From Rhodopirellula bahusiensis (GTDB lineage Bacteria > Planctomycetota > Planctomycetia > Pirellulales > Pirellulaceae): a stretch of 64,000 nt of DNA. Location of the stretch: the NCBI RefSeq assembly GCF_002727185.1, contig NZ_NIZW01000001.1, positions 62,001 to 126,000 of the forward strand, in the 5' to 3' direction. Shown piece after piece: positions 26,144 through 34,787 of this stretch (positions within the stretch are counted from its first letter, which is position 1; each line of letters opens with the position of its first letter). A model generated the notes under the pieces. The model made no database searches. It was not told the DNA's origin and saw only the letters and a list, made by a program, of their open reading frames with translations. The position numbers and the translations under genes were made by a program.

Positions 26144-26250
26144 CAGGCTGTTCATTTAGTCGCATATCGAATGACAAAATGCCGTTGGGCGTTAGCCCCG
26201 GTTGGCGTCTAATTAACCGCCGCTAACGCGGTACGGCTCACTCAATCAAC
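26144..26250 (+). repeat. Dispersed repeat B, copy 1
   Basis: About 107 bases, matched over its length by 45091-45196 with roughly four in five bases the same by eye. The best-kept part is AGCCCCGGTTGGCGTCT followed by AACCGCCGCTAACGCGG. TTAGCCCC and the GCCGCTAACGCGGTACGGC part contain local palindromes. Confidence 0.85.
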
Positions 26251-26275
26251 AGCCCGATAGGGGTTCTCGAATCAA

Positions 26276-26293
26276 AGGCTGGAAGCCTATGCC
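26276..26293 (-). repeat. Dispersed repeat C, copy 2
   Basis: Reverse complement of GGCATAGGCTTCCAGCCT, identical to the copy at the end of the RND gene. It follows repeat B copy 1 by 25 bases, in the gap between the second sulfatase and the isomerase gene. Confidence 0.85.
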
Positions 26294-26341
26294 TCATCTT
26301 TTTTAGACCCGAAACCTATGCAAGTTTGTGTTTGGACAAAC

Positions 26342-27160
26342 TCACGCAGTGAGGCGTTTGTACGCATCGATCGTGTTTTTCGCGGCGGTGTCCGAATCGG
26401 GCAACGCGAATGCTTCGGCACACAGGTATCCGTCGTAGTCGATGTCTTTCAAAGCCTGAATGATGGGCTCATGATTCATGTGCCCCATGCCGGCGGCTTG
26501 GCGATTGGAATCGACAAAGTGAATGTGCCCGACGTAGCCCTTGCCGGCTCGAATGGCGGAGGCCAAGTCGGCTTCTTCAATGTTCATGTGGAACAAATCC
26601 GCCAGCAACTTGATGTTGTCGGACGACAACGTCTTGCAAAACTCAACGCCTTCTTCGACCGTGCGAAGCAGATTGGTCTCGTAACGATTCAGTGGCTCAT
26701 AGAACAGCGGCACGTTGTACTTCGCTGCGTACGGACCAAGTTCATCAAGTGCTTCCCGCAAGAACCCCAACGCTTGGTCGCGAGAAATGTCGCCGCCCCA
26801 TTTGCCTTGCATCGATCCGATGATCGCGGGAGCGTTGTACTTGCCGCCGAAGTCAATCATTTGCTTGACGAAGTCACGAGCCTTGGCACGATGATCGGCG
26901 TCCGCGTGCGTGAGGTTCAAACCATGCTTGACCATTCCCGCACCGGTGCCAACAGCGGCGACAACCAAGTTGTGTTTTTCAAGCAGTCCCTTGAGCTCAC
27001 TCTCGTCGACCGCATCGGGGCCGGGAGCGAAAATTTCAATCGCATCAAAACCCAGTGCCGCTGACTTTTCGCAAGCGTCTTGCAAACCGTCCCAGTAAAC
27101 AAATGGTCCGCCGCGAGCTTCTTCGACCAGGCTGACCGTGATGGCAGATTTGAACGTCAT
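26342..27160 (-). CDS. TIM-barrel sugar-phosphate isomerase/epimerase (hydroxypyruvate isomerase-like)
   Basis: The product is 272 residues from the ATG at 27160 (MTFKSAITVSL); earlier frame extension has no ribosome site. The AP-endonuclease-2 type TIM-barrel pattern includes FDAIEIFAPG, IIGSMQGKW, PLFYEPLNRYETNLL (metal Glu), IKLLADLFHMNIEE (Asp/His), GHIHFVDSNRQAAGMGHMN (His) and GYLCAEAFALP (second metal Glu). These residues match the divalent-metal site of the family. The next gene upstream, an L-galactose-dehydrogenase-like reductase, points to sugar catabolism. Exact substrate unknown. Confidence 0.85.
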   Translation of the reverse strand: MTFKSAITVSLVEEARGGPFVYWDGLQDACEKSAALGFDAIEIFAPGPDAVDESELKGLLEKHNLVVAAVGTGAGMVKHGLNLTHADADHRAKARDFVKQMIDFGGKYNAPAIIGSMQGKWGGDISRDQALGFLREALDELGPYAAKYNVPLFYEPLNRYETNLLRTVEEGVEFCKTLSSDNIKLLADLFHMNIEEADLASAIRAGKGYVGHIHFVDSNRQAAGMGHMNHEPIIQALKDIDYDGYLCAEAFALPDSDTAAKNTIDAYKRLTA

Positions 27161-27200
27161 GTAAATTCTTTGAGGGGGAGATTTGTGGGGATGGATTGGA

Positions 27201-27257
27201 TGTGGCATAGGCCTCCTGCCTGTGATTCATATTCCACAGGCTGGAAGCCTATGCCAC
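27201..27257. repeat. Dispersed repeat C, inverted pair
   Basis: 27201-27225 carries GGCATAGGCCTCCTGCCT, a two-base variant of the core, and 27234-27257 carries the reverse complement of the standard core. Together they can fold into a long hairpin between the aldo/keto reductase stop and the isomerase start, perhaps acting as a terminator or an mRNA barrier. Confidence 0.8.
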
Positions 27258-27266
27258 TTGGTGAAC

Positions 27267-28217
27267 TCACGAGGCGACAGGCTCGTCGTTGTTTTCGGGC
27301 CGGCCTTCGATGTAGAACCAATTGTGAATTGGCTTCAGAATTTCTTGGACTTCGGCGACCAATGTTTCGTCCATGGGCTCCTGTGCCCACTCGGCCCACT
27401 GGGCGACTCGTTTTGGGTTGGCTGATCCAGGAATGCAGGTCGCAAAATTTTCGTTGGCGATGCTGAACTGAAGTGCGATCTTGGCGATGTCACTTCCGCG
27501 ATCGGCACAGTGCTTGGCGGCAGCGGCGGCGACCTTGCGAACTTCAGGGGTGGCTTTGTGCCAAGGTGGCAATTCCGCGTTGGTCAACAAACGCGCCGAG
27601 AATGGCGCACCGTTCATCAACCCAACACCTTTCTCTTTGGCAAGTGGCACCAAGTCGAGTGCCATGTCGTTTTGCAATGTGTAGTGGTTGTATGTCAGCA
27701 AGCAGTCGATGTCCGCACGTTCCATCACGTACTTGAACATCTTCATGGGGTAACCGCTGACACCGACGTAGCGAACCTTGCCCTTTTCGATTTCGCGACG
27801 GATCGCTGGGATGGTCTCTTCGACGATCTGCGACATCTCGACGAATTCCAAATCGTGACACAGCACGATGTCGAGGTGGTCGACCTTCATTCGTTCAAGC
27901 GATGTGTCGATGCTTTCGGTGACACGTCGGGCGCTGAAGTCAAAGTGCTCGCCGGTGTAGCGACCAAGTTTGGTGCCCAAGTAGTACTGATCACGCGGGA
28001 TATCAGGCAGGACTCGGCCGAGCATCATTTCGCTCATGCCACGTCCATAGAACGCAGCGGTGTCGATGAAGTTCATGCCGCTATCGAGAGCAACACGAAC
28101 AGCTTGCAAACTCTCACCCAAATCGACGCTGCGGAACTCTTGTCCGATCGAAGACGCTCCAAAGGAGAGCGTCGTGAGTTCCATGTCCGTTTGGCCTAAA
28201 CGTCGGCGAGGCAGCAT
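27267..28217 (-). CDS. Aldo/keto reductase, L-galactose/L-fucose dehydrogenase-like
   Basis: The product is 316 residues from the ATG at 28217 (MLPRRRLGQTDMELTTLSFGASSIG). The AKR tetrad is visible: Asp in NFIDTAAFYGRG, Tyr in the same motif, Lys in YYLGTKLGRY and His in DIVLCHDLEF. The order and wording of motifs (SFGASSIG, TKLGRYTGEHFDFSARRV, ETIPAI, YNHYTLQND, ALQFSIAN) closely follow plant L-galactose dehydrogenase as I remember it. That enzyme oxidises L-galactose at C1 with NAD. L-galactose is common in agar and porphyran, and two sulfatases lie beside it. A C-terminal tail of about 20 residues is extra. Confidence 0.87.
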   Translation of the reverse strand: MLPRRRLGQTDMELTTLSFGASSIGQEFRSVDLGESLQAVRVALDSGMNFIDTAAFYGRGMSEMMLGRVLPDIPRDQYYLGTKLGRYTGEHFDFSARRVTESIDTSLERMKVDHLDIVLCHDLEFVEMSQIVEETIPAIRREIEKGKVRYVGVSGYPMKMFKYVMERADIDCLLTYNHYTLQNDMALDLVPLAKEKGVGLMNGAPFSARLLTNAELPPWHKATPEVRKVAAAAAKHCADRGSDIAKIALQFSIANENFATCIPGSANPKRVAQWAEWAQEPMDETLVAEVQEILKPIHNWFYIEGRPENNDEPVAS

Positions 28218-28543
28218 CTTGGCAATTCTTGGGGTTGATGGTGGGGATGGGTTCCAGGGCGACAAGATGCAGCGAGTGTAACCTCGCGTTGCCGCCGATG
28301 CCAACGCACCCAACCCCAAAGAAAAGCCGTTCTGGGCTATAGATTTGAGCGTTTTCGCCCGAGATCTTCACCCCGTATTCGCCCCGCCGTGCGCGCATGA
28401 AGAAAGGCCGGAGGTCGACGCACGATTGAATCGTGCACCCACCTTCGGCCTTTGCCAGGACGGTCGCGATTGACGCGATGTCAACGCTCACCCGGTCGAC
28501 TCAAACGCACATGGCGGAGTCGACCCGAGTTGCTAGCTTCTGA
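28218..28543. other. Intergenic region with terminator
   Basis: No gene is supported. The region holds a long hairpin (28403-28453) after the TIGR03545-type gene and the leader of the aldo/keto reductase gene. Confidence 0.6.
28403..28453 (-). terminator. Long hairpin downstream of the TIGR03545-type gene
   Basis: An outer stem of 13 bases with one mismatch (AAAGGCCG-AGGT against ACCT-CGGCCTTT) encloses an inner stem GCACGATT/AATCGTGC. It lies about 90 bases after the stop at 28544. The minus-strand side ends in TTTCTTC, a weak T-tract. Confidence 0.65.
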
Positions 28544-30295
28544 TCAACGCAAGCTCGAACCAAATGCGGTCTTGAGTTTGCCCAAGTATTGATCCGCACC
28601 GTTGATTTCGCTCAGGACCTTGCGGCTGAGTTCTTCCACCGATTTGTCCGCCTTGGCCAACAACGATTGAGCTTGGTTCTGTTGAGCGAGCATCCACTCG
28701 TTCAATTCCAACATTTGCTCGCGATGAGCTTCGTCCACCTTGGCAGCGACCTTGGCTTTGGACGCTTCCACTTGGCTGGCGATGGCCGTTTTCGCGGCGT
28801 CGTTGAAAACCTGACCCAGGTTGGTGTTCAGCTTCAGATCAATGTCTTGCCAGGTCCCGTTGAACTCGGCATCGATTTCAACTTGATCCACATTAGCAAG
28901 CGATTGGTTCATTTGAATCGCCGCCGTCGAAGCTCCCGCATCGCCTTTGATATCCAAACGCATGTTGACGCCGGTTTGCTTGCTGACCAAACGGCCCTCA
29001 AGGTGTTCCCCGCGACTGCTCAGTTGAACCCACACTTCGCGAACGCCGCCGGCGATCGCAACGCCAACGTCTTTGCCGCGTCCCAAGTGAATCGGATCGG
29101 CATTCATCTGTGGCCAGTGAAGCGTCAAGCGATCGAGTTGTTCGCCTTGTCGACGGTCGCGAATGTAGTCGACATCAACTGTTTCGGGACCTTCCAAACG
29201 CAAGCGGGCTCGCGTTGGATCCGCCAACAGTTCCGGTGTTGGCGTCATGTTCTCGACCACTCCGGTCAGAGTGAAGACTTTGCCGTCCGCACGCATGGTG
29301 CCGCTGACGTCGCAGTGACGGATCATCAATTCCGGGCGACGATTGCGGCCCAAGAAATCAAAGTCTTCGCCACGGACACGCTCGGTATCGGGCGCGACCA
29401 CGGTGTAGTTGGCAAGCGTCCGCCCACTATCGAGGTAATCACGGAGTTGGTTGAGCGAACGTCGGATTTCAGCACTGACCAAGTCAACGCCGAAGTTCTT
29501 CGATTCGCTCAGGTCGCCAGGCACATAGGCATCGACTTTGTCCAAGTCAGCTTGCTTTGCCTTTTCCAAGCGAGCCAAGTCGGCTTTCATCTGATCGGGC
29601 ATTGCATTCATCGCGTTTCGCAACGAGATCAATTGCTCTCGAGCCGCTTCGGATTCCGCCAAGGTGCGTTGCAACTCGGGCCAATCCCGCAATGGATTGT
29701 CGATGCCGCTGGCGGCTTCGCGAATCGTTTCGACGCGTTCTTCGAGTTCTTTGGTTTGCTTGACCAATTGCTCGTATTCGCTCTTCCAACGACGGCGAAT
29801 CTCTTCGCCCGTGCGAACGGTCTCGAGATCTTTACCGAGTGCTTCGGCACGATCACTCAGTCCGCCGGTCGCGCTGGACAACAAGTTTTCGATCATCGAA
29901 GGACCGGACGATTCGATTTCTTCCGGTTCTTCTTCCAAGTGTCCACTGGACTCTCGTGTGGTACCGATTTGCAAACCAGCGATGCTGCCTTGGCGAATCA
30001 CCCATCGACGACGCAGCAACGCATCTCCGTCGACGATCAAGTTCACCGAGTCCGCTTGGAAGGCGTTTCGGAATTCCTTGTCATCACGTGGATCGGCGAC
30101 GTGCACCGAATCGAACTGGATCTGAGGTGGAAACAATCCCACGCGAGTCGCGCCGATGTCGGCCCGGGCTCCCGTCGAGGCTTCCAACCCACGGACCGTG
30201 ATGTAGCTGGCCATCGGGCCGAGGCCCCAAAACAGCAGCATCAAAATGGTCGCGACAACGATTAGCCGTGTCAGTAAGAATCTCCAACGAATCAT
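28544..30295 (-). CDS. TIGR03545-family protein, unknown function
   Basis: The product is 583 residues. One N-terminal membrane segment (LLTRLIVVATILMLLFWGLGPM) is followed by an AsmA-like start (ITVRGLEASTGARADIGATRVGLFPPQIQFDSVHVAD), a coiled-coil-rich Glu/Arg/Lys stretch at about 140-260 (RRRWKSEYEQLVKQTKELEERVETI), a beta-rich centre and a C-terminal helix with MLELNEWMLAQQNQAQSL. Arrangement and the companion gene fit TIGR03545. Its ATG overlaps the TIGR03546-type stop by four bases (ATGA). AsmA-like proteins often act at the envelope in lipid transport, but that is inference. Confidence 0.85.
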   Translation of the reverse strand: MIRWRFLLTRLIVVATILMLLFWGLGPMASYITVRGLEASTGARADIGATRVGLFPPQIQFDSVHVADPRDDKEFRNAFQADSVNLIVDGDALLRRRWVIRQGSIAGLQIGTTRESSGHLEEEPEEIESSGPSMIENLLSSATGGLSDRAEALGKDLETVRTGEEIRRRWKSEYEQLVKQTKELEERVETIREAASGIDNPLRDWPELQRTLAESEAAREQLISLRNAMNAMPDQMKADLARLEKAKQADLDKVDAYVPGDLSESKNFGVDLVSAEIRRSLNQLRDYLDSGRTLANYTVVAPDTERVRGEDFDFLGRNRRPELMIRHCDVSGTMRADGKVFTLTGVVENMTPTPELLADPTRARLRLEGPETVDVDYIRDRRQGEQLDRLTLHWPQMNADPIHLGRGKDVGVAIAGGVREVWVQLSSRGEHLEGRLVSKQTGVNMRLDIKGDAGASTAAIQMNQSLANVDQVEIDAEFNGTWQDIDLKLNTNLGQVFNDAAKTAIASQVEASKAKVAAKVDEAHREQMLELNEWMLAQQNQAQSLLAKADKSVEELSRKVLSEINGADQYLGKLKTAFGSSLR

Positions 30296-31227
30296 GCTGC
30301 ATCCTTGTCTTGCGAATCGCGCAATTGACGAAGCAAATAACTGAGCGCTTCATCGATTTTGTGTTGGTCGTCGTTCGTGTTTGGAAGCGGACGAGCTGAC
30401 TCGCCAGATCTCAACGCCACGCTGGTCGGTTTCGATGCGGGTTGCGAATTCAATTCCGCATCCAGCATTTCGATGTGGGTGGATTGCGTTTTGGAGGAAG
30501 CGTCCGAAGCAGGAGCGTCCAATGCCGCCGTGGTTCGTTTCGAATCCGAGTCTTCATCGCGGCGTGGCGAGATCTTTGCCAGCACGGGTTCCGCATCGTC
30601 CACGCGGCGGAAGTCAAACACTCGTCCCGAAGCGGATTCGAGAGCCTCGCCGTTGCCCGATGCAAAAACCGGTTCCGGCGTGAAGTGAGGCTGAGGTGGC
30701 TGTTTGTGCGAGGTATCAATCGCGTGCGTTGCCGACGTATCGGTCGTTCGTCGCTTGCGAACTGGTGTCACGACCAAGTCGTCGTCTTCGCTTCTGTTGC
30801 CCGAAACGGCTTTGAAAAGCGGGTACGAAACAGCAAAGGTTGGAACGAGCGATGCCAGTCCAATCAAAAAGCTGCCCATCACGACGGTGTTGTTCAAATC
30901 CGTCCAAGGAATCAACGGGTAGTCCCAAGCCTGTGCCATGAACTCCGAGACACCGTTTTGGGAGAAGAACCACTGAGCCAATTCGTCTGAGATTGGATCC
31001 AGTCGAGGTGCGACCATGGTCACGCCAATCGCGGTGAGCGCGACCATCGCGTGATTGACACGCAACATCAGCACTCCGAACACCAACACGACAGCCAACA
31101 AATTGCCGTGCGGGATCAGGCCGATGAGGAGGCCCAACGCCAATCCCCAGGCGAGCTGAGAAGGATATTTCCTCCCCGCGATCGCTTTGCGAAGACTGCT
31201 GAGCAGCTTGATCGAAAACAGAATCAT
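30292..31227 (-). CDS. TIGR03546-family membrane protein with long C-terminal extension
   Basis: The product is 311 residues from the ATG at 31227 (MILFSIKLLSSLRKAI). The family part covers roughly residues 1-160: a DUF2062-like GLALGLLIGLIPHGNLLAVVLVF segment, LDPISDELAQWFF, a further membrane pair (TVVMGSFLIGLASLVPTFAVSYPLF) and a short basic end. The remaining about 130 residues are low in hydrophobics and rich in Ser/Thr/Glu/Asp, so probably disordered. I recall the family as much shorter, so this tail looks like an added feature. The gene is directly upstream of, and overlaps, the TIGR03545 gene, which is the usual pairing. Confidence 0.85.
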   Translation of the reverse strand: MILFSIKLLSSLRKAIAGRKYPSQLAWGLALGLLIGLIPHGNLLAVVLVFGVLMLRVNHAMVALTAIGVTMVAPRLDPISDELAQWFFSQNGVSEFMAQAWDYPLIPWTDLNNTVVMGSFLIGLASLVPTFAVSYPLFKAVSGNRSEDDDLVVTPVRKRRTTDTSATHAIDTSHKQPPQPHFTPEPVFASGNGEALESASGRVFDFRRVDDAEPVLAKISPRRDEDSDSKRTTAALDAPASDASSKTQSTHIEMLDAELNSQPASKPTSVALRSGESARPLPNTNDDQHKIDEALSYLLRQLRDSQDKDAA

Positions 31228-31549
31228 AAAACTCGGCCCACGCGGCTGATCGATGGATGTAACAACTGGAATCCTCGTCATCATCGGCATCTCGAGGACA
31301 ACTATTTAGTACAACCGGCAAATTCGACACTGCCAGATCAATCGGCGATCGGCCGGTTTCCAAGCGGCCATCGTGCGAGCTCATAAGTCGATAGAGTCTA
31401 TTGAGTTTCACGGTGTTTCGTTGTCTTTCAAACAACCGTAGAAAGCTCGCTGAGGACCGAAGGTTTCTGAAAGATCTTGGATCGATCTGTTACAATGAGT
31501 TTCCCGCCCGCCCCCCTCCTTCCAGCCATATTCTGTGGTCTCGCTCTTC
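31228..31549. other. Divergent intergenic region
   Basis: Shared upstream region of the TIGR03546-type gene (minus) and the cytochrome/DUF1549 gene (plus). Both promoters must lie here, but I see no clear -35/-10 pair, palindrome or repeat. A C-rich tract is at 31504-31520. Confidence 0.5.
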
Positions 31550-34500
31550 ATGCATTCTCGATTGCACTCCTTTGATTTTTTGCGATGGACGACGTTTTGC
31601 TTGCTCGGCCTGACCGGCCCATGCTGGCTCACCGTTTCGGCCGACGAAGCTGACATCTCGTTCAACCAAGACATCCGGCCGATCCTGTCCGAGAACTGTT
31701 ATTTCTGTCACGGACCGGACGAGCACAATCGTCAGGCCGGTTTGCGAATGGACGTTCGCGAAGAAGCGATCGACTACGCCGCGATTGTTCCCGAGGACAT
31801 CGAAGGCAGCGAATTGGTCGTCCGAATCGATCACGACGATCCGGATCTGGTGATGCCTCCACCGGATTCACACAAATCGTTGACCGACAAACAGAAGCAG
31901 CTGCTGAAAGACTGGATCGCCCAAGGTGCTCCATACGAGGAACATTGGTCGTTCAGTCCCATCGAGCGTCCCGATGTCCCCGACCTGAGCCAGTGGGACG
32001 AAACGACTGACTCGGATTCGGTTCATCCAATCGATGCCTTCGTCCGTGCCAAACTGCTCGCGAAGGGACACGACCTTTCCGAACCCGCTCGAGCAGACCG
32101 ATTGCTGCGGCGGATGCATTTGGATCTGGTTGGGTTGCCACCGACTTGGAAAGAAACCCAAGACTTCTTCCAGCAATCTCGCTCGGCACAGACATCGGCT
32201 GACGCGAAAGCCGCCCTGATCGATCAGAAGCTGGATGAACTGTTTGCCAACCCTCACCACGGTGAACGCATGGCCGCGTTCTGGTTGGACCTCGTTCGAT
32301 TCGCGGACACGGTCGGTTACCACGGTGACCAGAACCAACACATCTTTCCCTACCGCGACTGGGTAATCGAAGCGTTCCAAGACAACATGTCGTTTGATGA
32401 ATTCACCATCAAACAGCTCGCCGGCGATCTGCTTCCCAATCCAAAGACCGACGACTTGATCGCGTCCGGCTTCAACCGGCTGAACATGATGACTCGGGAA
32501 GGCGGTGCCCAACCTGGCGAGTACCTTTCCAAGTACGCCACCGACCGAGTGCGAACCGTTGGCATGGCCTGGATGGGGCTGACCACGGGATGCGCCGAAT
32601 GCCACGACCACAAATTCGATCCTTTCACGGCAAAGGATTTCTACTCGCTGGGTGCGTTCTTCGCTGACATCAAGCAATGGGGCGTCTACAGCGATTACGG
32701 CTACACGCCCAACCCGGACCTGAAGGGCTACAACAACAACTTCCCATTCCCGCCGGAAATCGAAGTCACCAGCAAAGCGTTGCTGCGAGAGCAAACGCAA
32801 GCCAAGCGGGAACTCATCGAATTGGCTCGTTCTCAATACGCCGCCCTGCCGGACGACAAGAAGACCGCCGCGGAACAATGGCTGACGAGTGTCAACGATT
32901 GGCTCGGACAAAACGCCGACGGTTGGAAATCGGTTCAGAAGACCTCAGCCAAATCAGCGGACAAAAACCAGCGTGCCTGGAAGCTCGAGGGCGATGCCAT
33001 TTCCGCTGAATCCCTGTCGCCTCAGTCCATCCAAGTCAGCTTGCTGACCGCACCGAACCAATCGTCTCAAAACGTGGAAGTCCGCTTCTACATCGAGGAA
33101 ATCAAGCAACCGGAGGCCGACGCTTCCGACGAGAAAAAAACCGCTGGCGAGAAAAGCGAAGAACCGAAGCCAACTCGCAGCAGCGTCGCTGTTTCCTTGG
33201 CAAGAGCCAACCGCTGGCTGCCCGCGTTCTCCAGCACGGTCGCTCAGCAAAACGTCGCCTCGCGTTGGTCGGTTCCCGCGACGGACTCAAACGGACACAC
33301 GGTGAAGCAACGGCCGCATCAGTTCATGATCGACCAGTCCGAGCACGCCGACGATCCGATGCAGGCTGTGTTTGAGCTGTCCGCACCTTTGCAACTGAAA
33401 GACGGCCAATCGTTGATCGCGGAGATCAAAGGTTTGCACGCGAACACCGAAGTGGCATTCGAAACGTCACCGCTGATCCGAATGCGGCCTTTTGATTCAG
33501 CCGAGTTGGAAGCGATTCAAATCTGCGATTCGATTGGCCAACCCAACGCTCTGTTGAGCTGGATGATGTCGAATCCGCATCAAGCCAAAGACGTGGGTGC
33601 CAAGAACCATTGGCGAGACCGCTACCTCGCTTGTCGCGAAGGTCGAACGTGGACGATGGTGACGCAAGCTTCCGAGCCAATGGAAATGCGGATCCTGCCG
33701 CGTGGCAACTGGCAAGACAAAACCGGTGAAGTCGTTCAACCCGCCACACCAGAATTCCTGGGTCGCTACGACACCGATCCCGCGAAGGAAGGCGAAGGCG
33801 ATGCCAAGCGTTTGACGCGGCTGGATTTGGCTCGCTGGATCGTGCACCGCGACAATCCGTTGACGGCTCGCGTCGTAGCCAACCGAACTTGGAAACAATT
33901 CTTCGGTGTTGGCTTGACCGCCGCCGTTGATGACCTCGGTGCTCAAGGCGATCCGCCATCGCACCCGGAACTGCTCGATTACCTGGCGATTGAATTGATC
34001 GATTCGGGCTGGGATCTGCGTCACTTGGAACGGTTGATTTTGACCAGCCAAACGTATCAACAGGACAGCCGCGTTCGACCGGAACTTTCTGAGATCGATC
34101 CAGAGAATCGCTTGCTCGCCTATCACCCACCGCGACGCTTGGAAGCAGAGATCATTCGCGACAACGCGCTCGCCGTATCCGGTTTGTTGAACCTGGAAAT
34201 CGGCGGCCCCTCGGTCAAACCGTACCAGCCCGGCGGATACTATTCGAACCTGCAATTCCCCAATCGCAGCTACCGTTCCACCGCGGGCGACAATCAATAT
34301 CGCCGCGGCATTTACATGCACTGGCAGCGAACATTTCTGCATCCGATGCTGGCCAATTTCGATGCTCCCAGCCGTGAAGATTGCGTGGCAATTCGAGCGA
34401 ACGCGAACACGCCGCAGCAAGCTTTGACGTTGCTCAATGATCCAACGTTCATCGAAGCGGCAAGCGAACTGGCTTGGAGCACGATGCAGCAATCCGAGTC

Positions 34501-34768
34501 GGACGAAAATCGATTGCGGGCAATGGTTCGTCGTTCAGTTCAACGCGAAGCCACCAGCGAAGAGATCGAGCGATTGTCCATATTCCTGGATCAGCAACGC
34601 GAACTGTTCCTCGCGGACGAAGCCTTGTCGGTGGAGTTGACCAGCATCGGCCAGTCCTCCGCGCGTCACGACAAATCGCTGTCGCCAGCCGATCGCGCCG
34701 AATGGGCCGCTTGGACCGCGACAGCTCGCATCGTTCTGAACCTGCACGAAACCATTACCCGCTATTGA
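31550..34768 (+). CDS. PSCyt1/DUF1549/DUF1553 planctomycete cytochrome-type protein
   Basis: The product is 1072 residues from the ATG at 31550, which opens a signal peptide (MHSRLHSFDF...LTVSADE); a GTG five codons earlier is the alternative. The haem-binding motif is CYFCH, with Cys50, Cys53 and His54, inside the PSCyt1 pattern ILSENCYFCHGPDEHNRQAG. DUF1549 follows (about 155-370, HGERMAAFWLDLVRFADTVGYHGD), then a Pro/Glu-rich middle and DUF1553 (about 770-1060, NPLTARVVANRTWKQFFG, ENRLLAYHPPRRLEAE, TPQQALTLLNDPTF). The set is almost restricted to Planctomycetes, with an oxidation role proposed but not shown. It forms an operon with the DUF1501 gene 19 bases downstream. Confidence 0.95.
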   Translation: MHSRLHSFDFLRWTTFCLLGLTGPCWLTVSADEADISFNQDIRPILSENCYFCHGPDEHNRQAGLRMDVREEAIDYAAIVPEDIEGSELVVRIDHDDPDLVMPPPDSHKSLTDKQKQLLKDWIAQGAPYEEHWSFSPIERPDVPDLSQWDETTDSDSVHPIDAFVRAKLLAKGHDLSEPARADRLLRRMHLDLVGLPPTWKETQDFFQQSRSAQTSADAKAALIDQKLDELFANPHHGERMAAFWLDLVRFADTVGYHGDQNQHIFPYRDWVIEAFQDNMSFDEFTIKQLAGDLLPNPKTDDLIASGFNRLNMMTREGGAQPGEYLSKYATDRVRTVGMAWMGLTTGCAECHDHKFDPFTAKDFYSLGAFFADIKQWGVYSDYGYTPNPDLKGYNNNFPFPPEIEVTSKALLREQTQAKRELIELARSQYAALPDDKKTAAEQWLTSVNDWLGQNADGWKSVQKTSAKSADKNQRAWKLEGDAISAESLSPQSIQVSLLTAPNQSSQNVEVRFYIEEIKQPEADASDEKKTAGEKSEEPKPTRSSVAVSLARANRWLPAFSSTVAQQNVASRWSVPATDSNGHTVKQRPHQFMIDQSEHADDPMQAVFELSAPLQLKDGQSLIAEIKGLHANTEVAFETSPLIRMRPFDSAELEAIQICDSIGQPNALLSWMMSNPHQAKDVGAKNHWRDRYLACREGRTWTMVTQASEPMEMRILPRGNWQDKTGEVVQPATPEFLGRYDTDPAKEGEGDAKRLTRLDLARWIVHRDNPLTARVVANRTWKQFFGVGLTAAVDDLGAQGDPPSHPELLDYLAIELIDSGWDLRHLERLILTSQTYQQDSRVRPELSEIDPENRLLAYHPPRRLEAEIIRDNALAVSGLLNLEIGGPSVKPYQPGGYYSNLQFPNRSYRSTAGDNQYRRGIYMHWQRTFLHPMLANFDAPSREDCVAIRANANTPQQALTLLNDPTFIEAASELAWSTMQQSESDENRLRAMVRRSVQREATSEEIERLSIFLDQQRELFLADEALSVELTSIGQSSARHDKSLSPADRAEWAAWTATARIVLNLHETITRY

Positions 34769-34787
34769 GTCACGCCGGAGTCACATC

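Noticed and set aside
26144-26250. Insertion sequence or MITE with terminal inverted repeats
   Set aside because: The two copies of repeat B are similar, but I could not see terminal inverted repeats or target-site duplications, so it is listed only as a dispersed repeat.
28589-30265. Plus-strand open frame of 558 residues opposite the TIGR03545-type gene
   Set aside because: It lies wholly antisense to a gene with recognisable membrane, coiled-coil and operon features; its composition (rich in Phe, Gln, His and Val) is that of an antisense frame.
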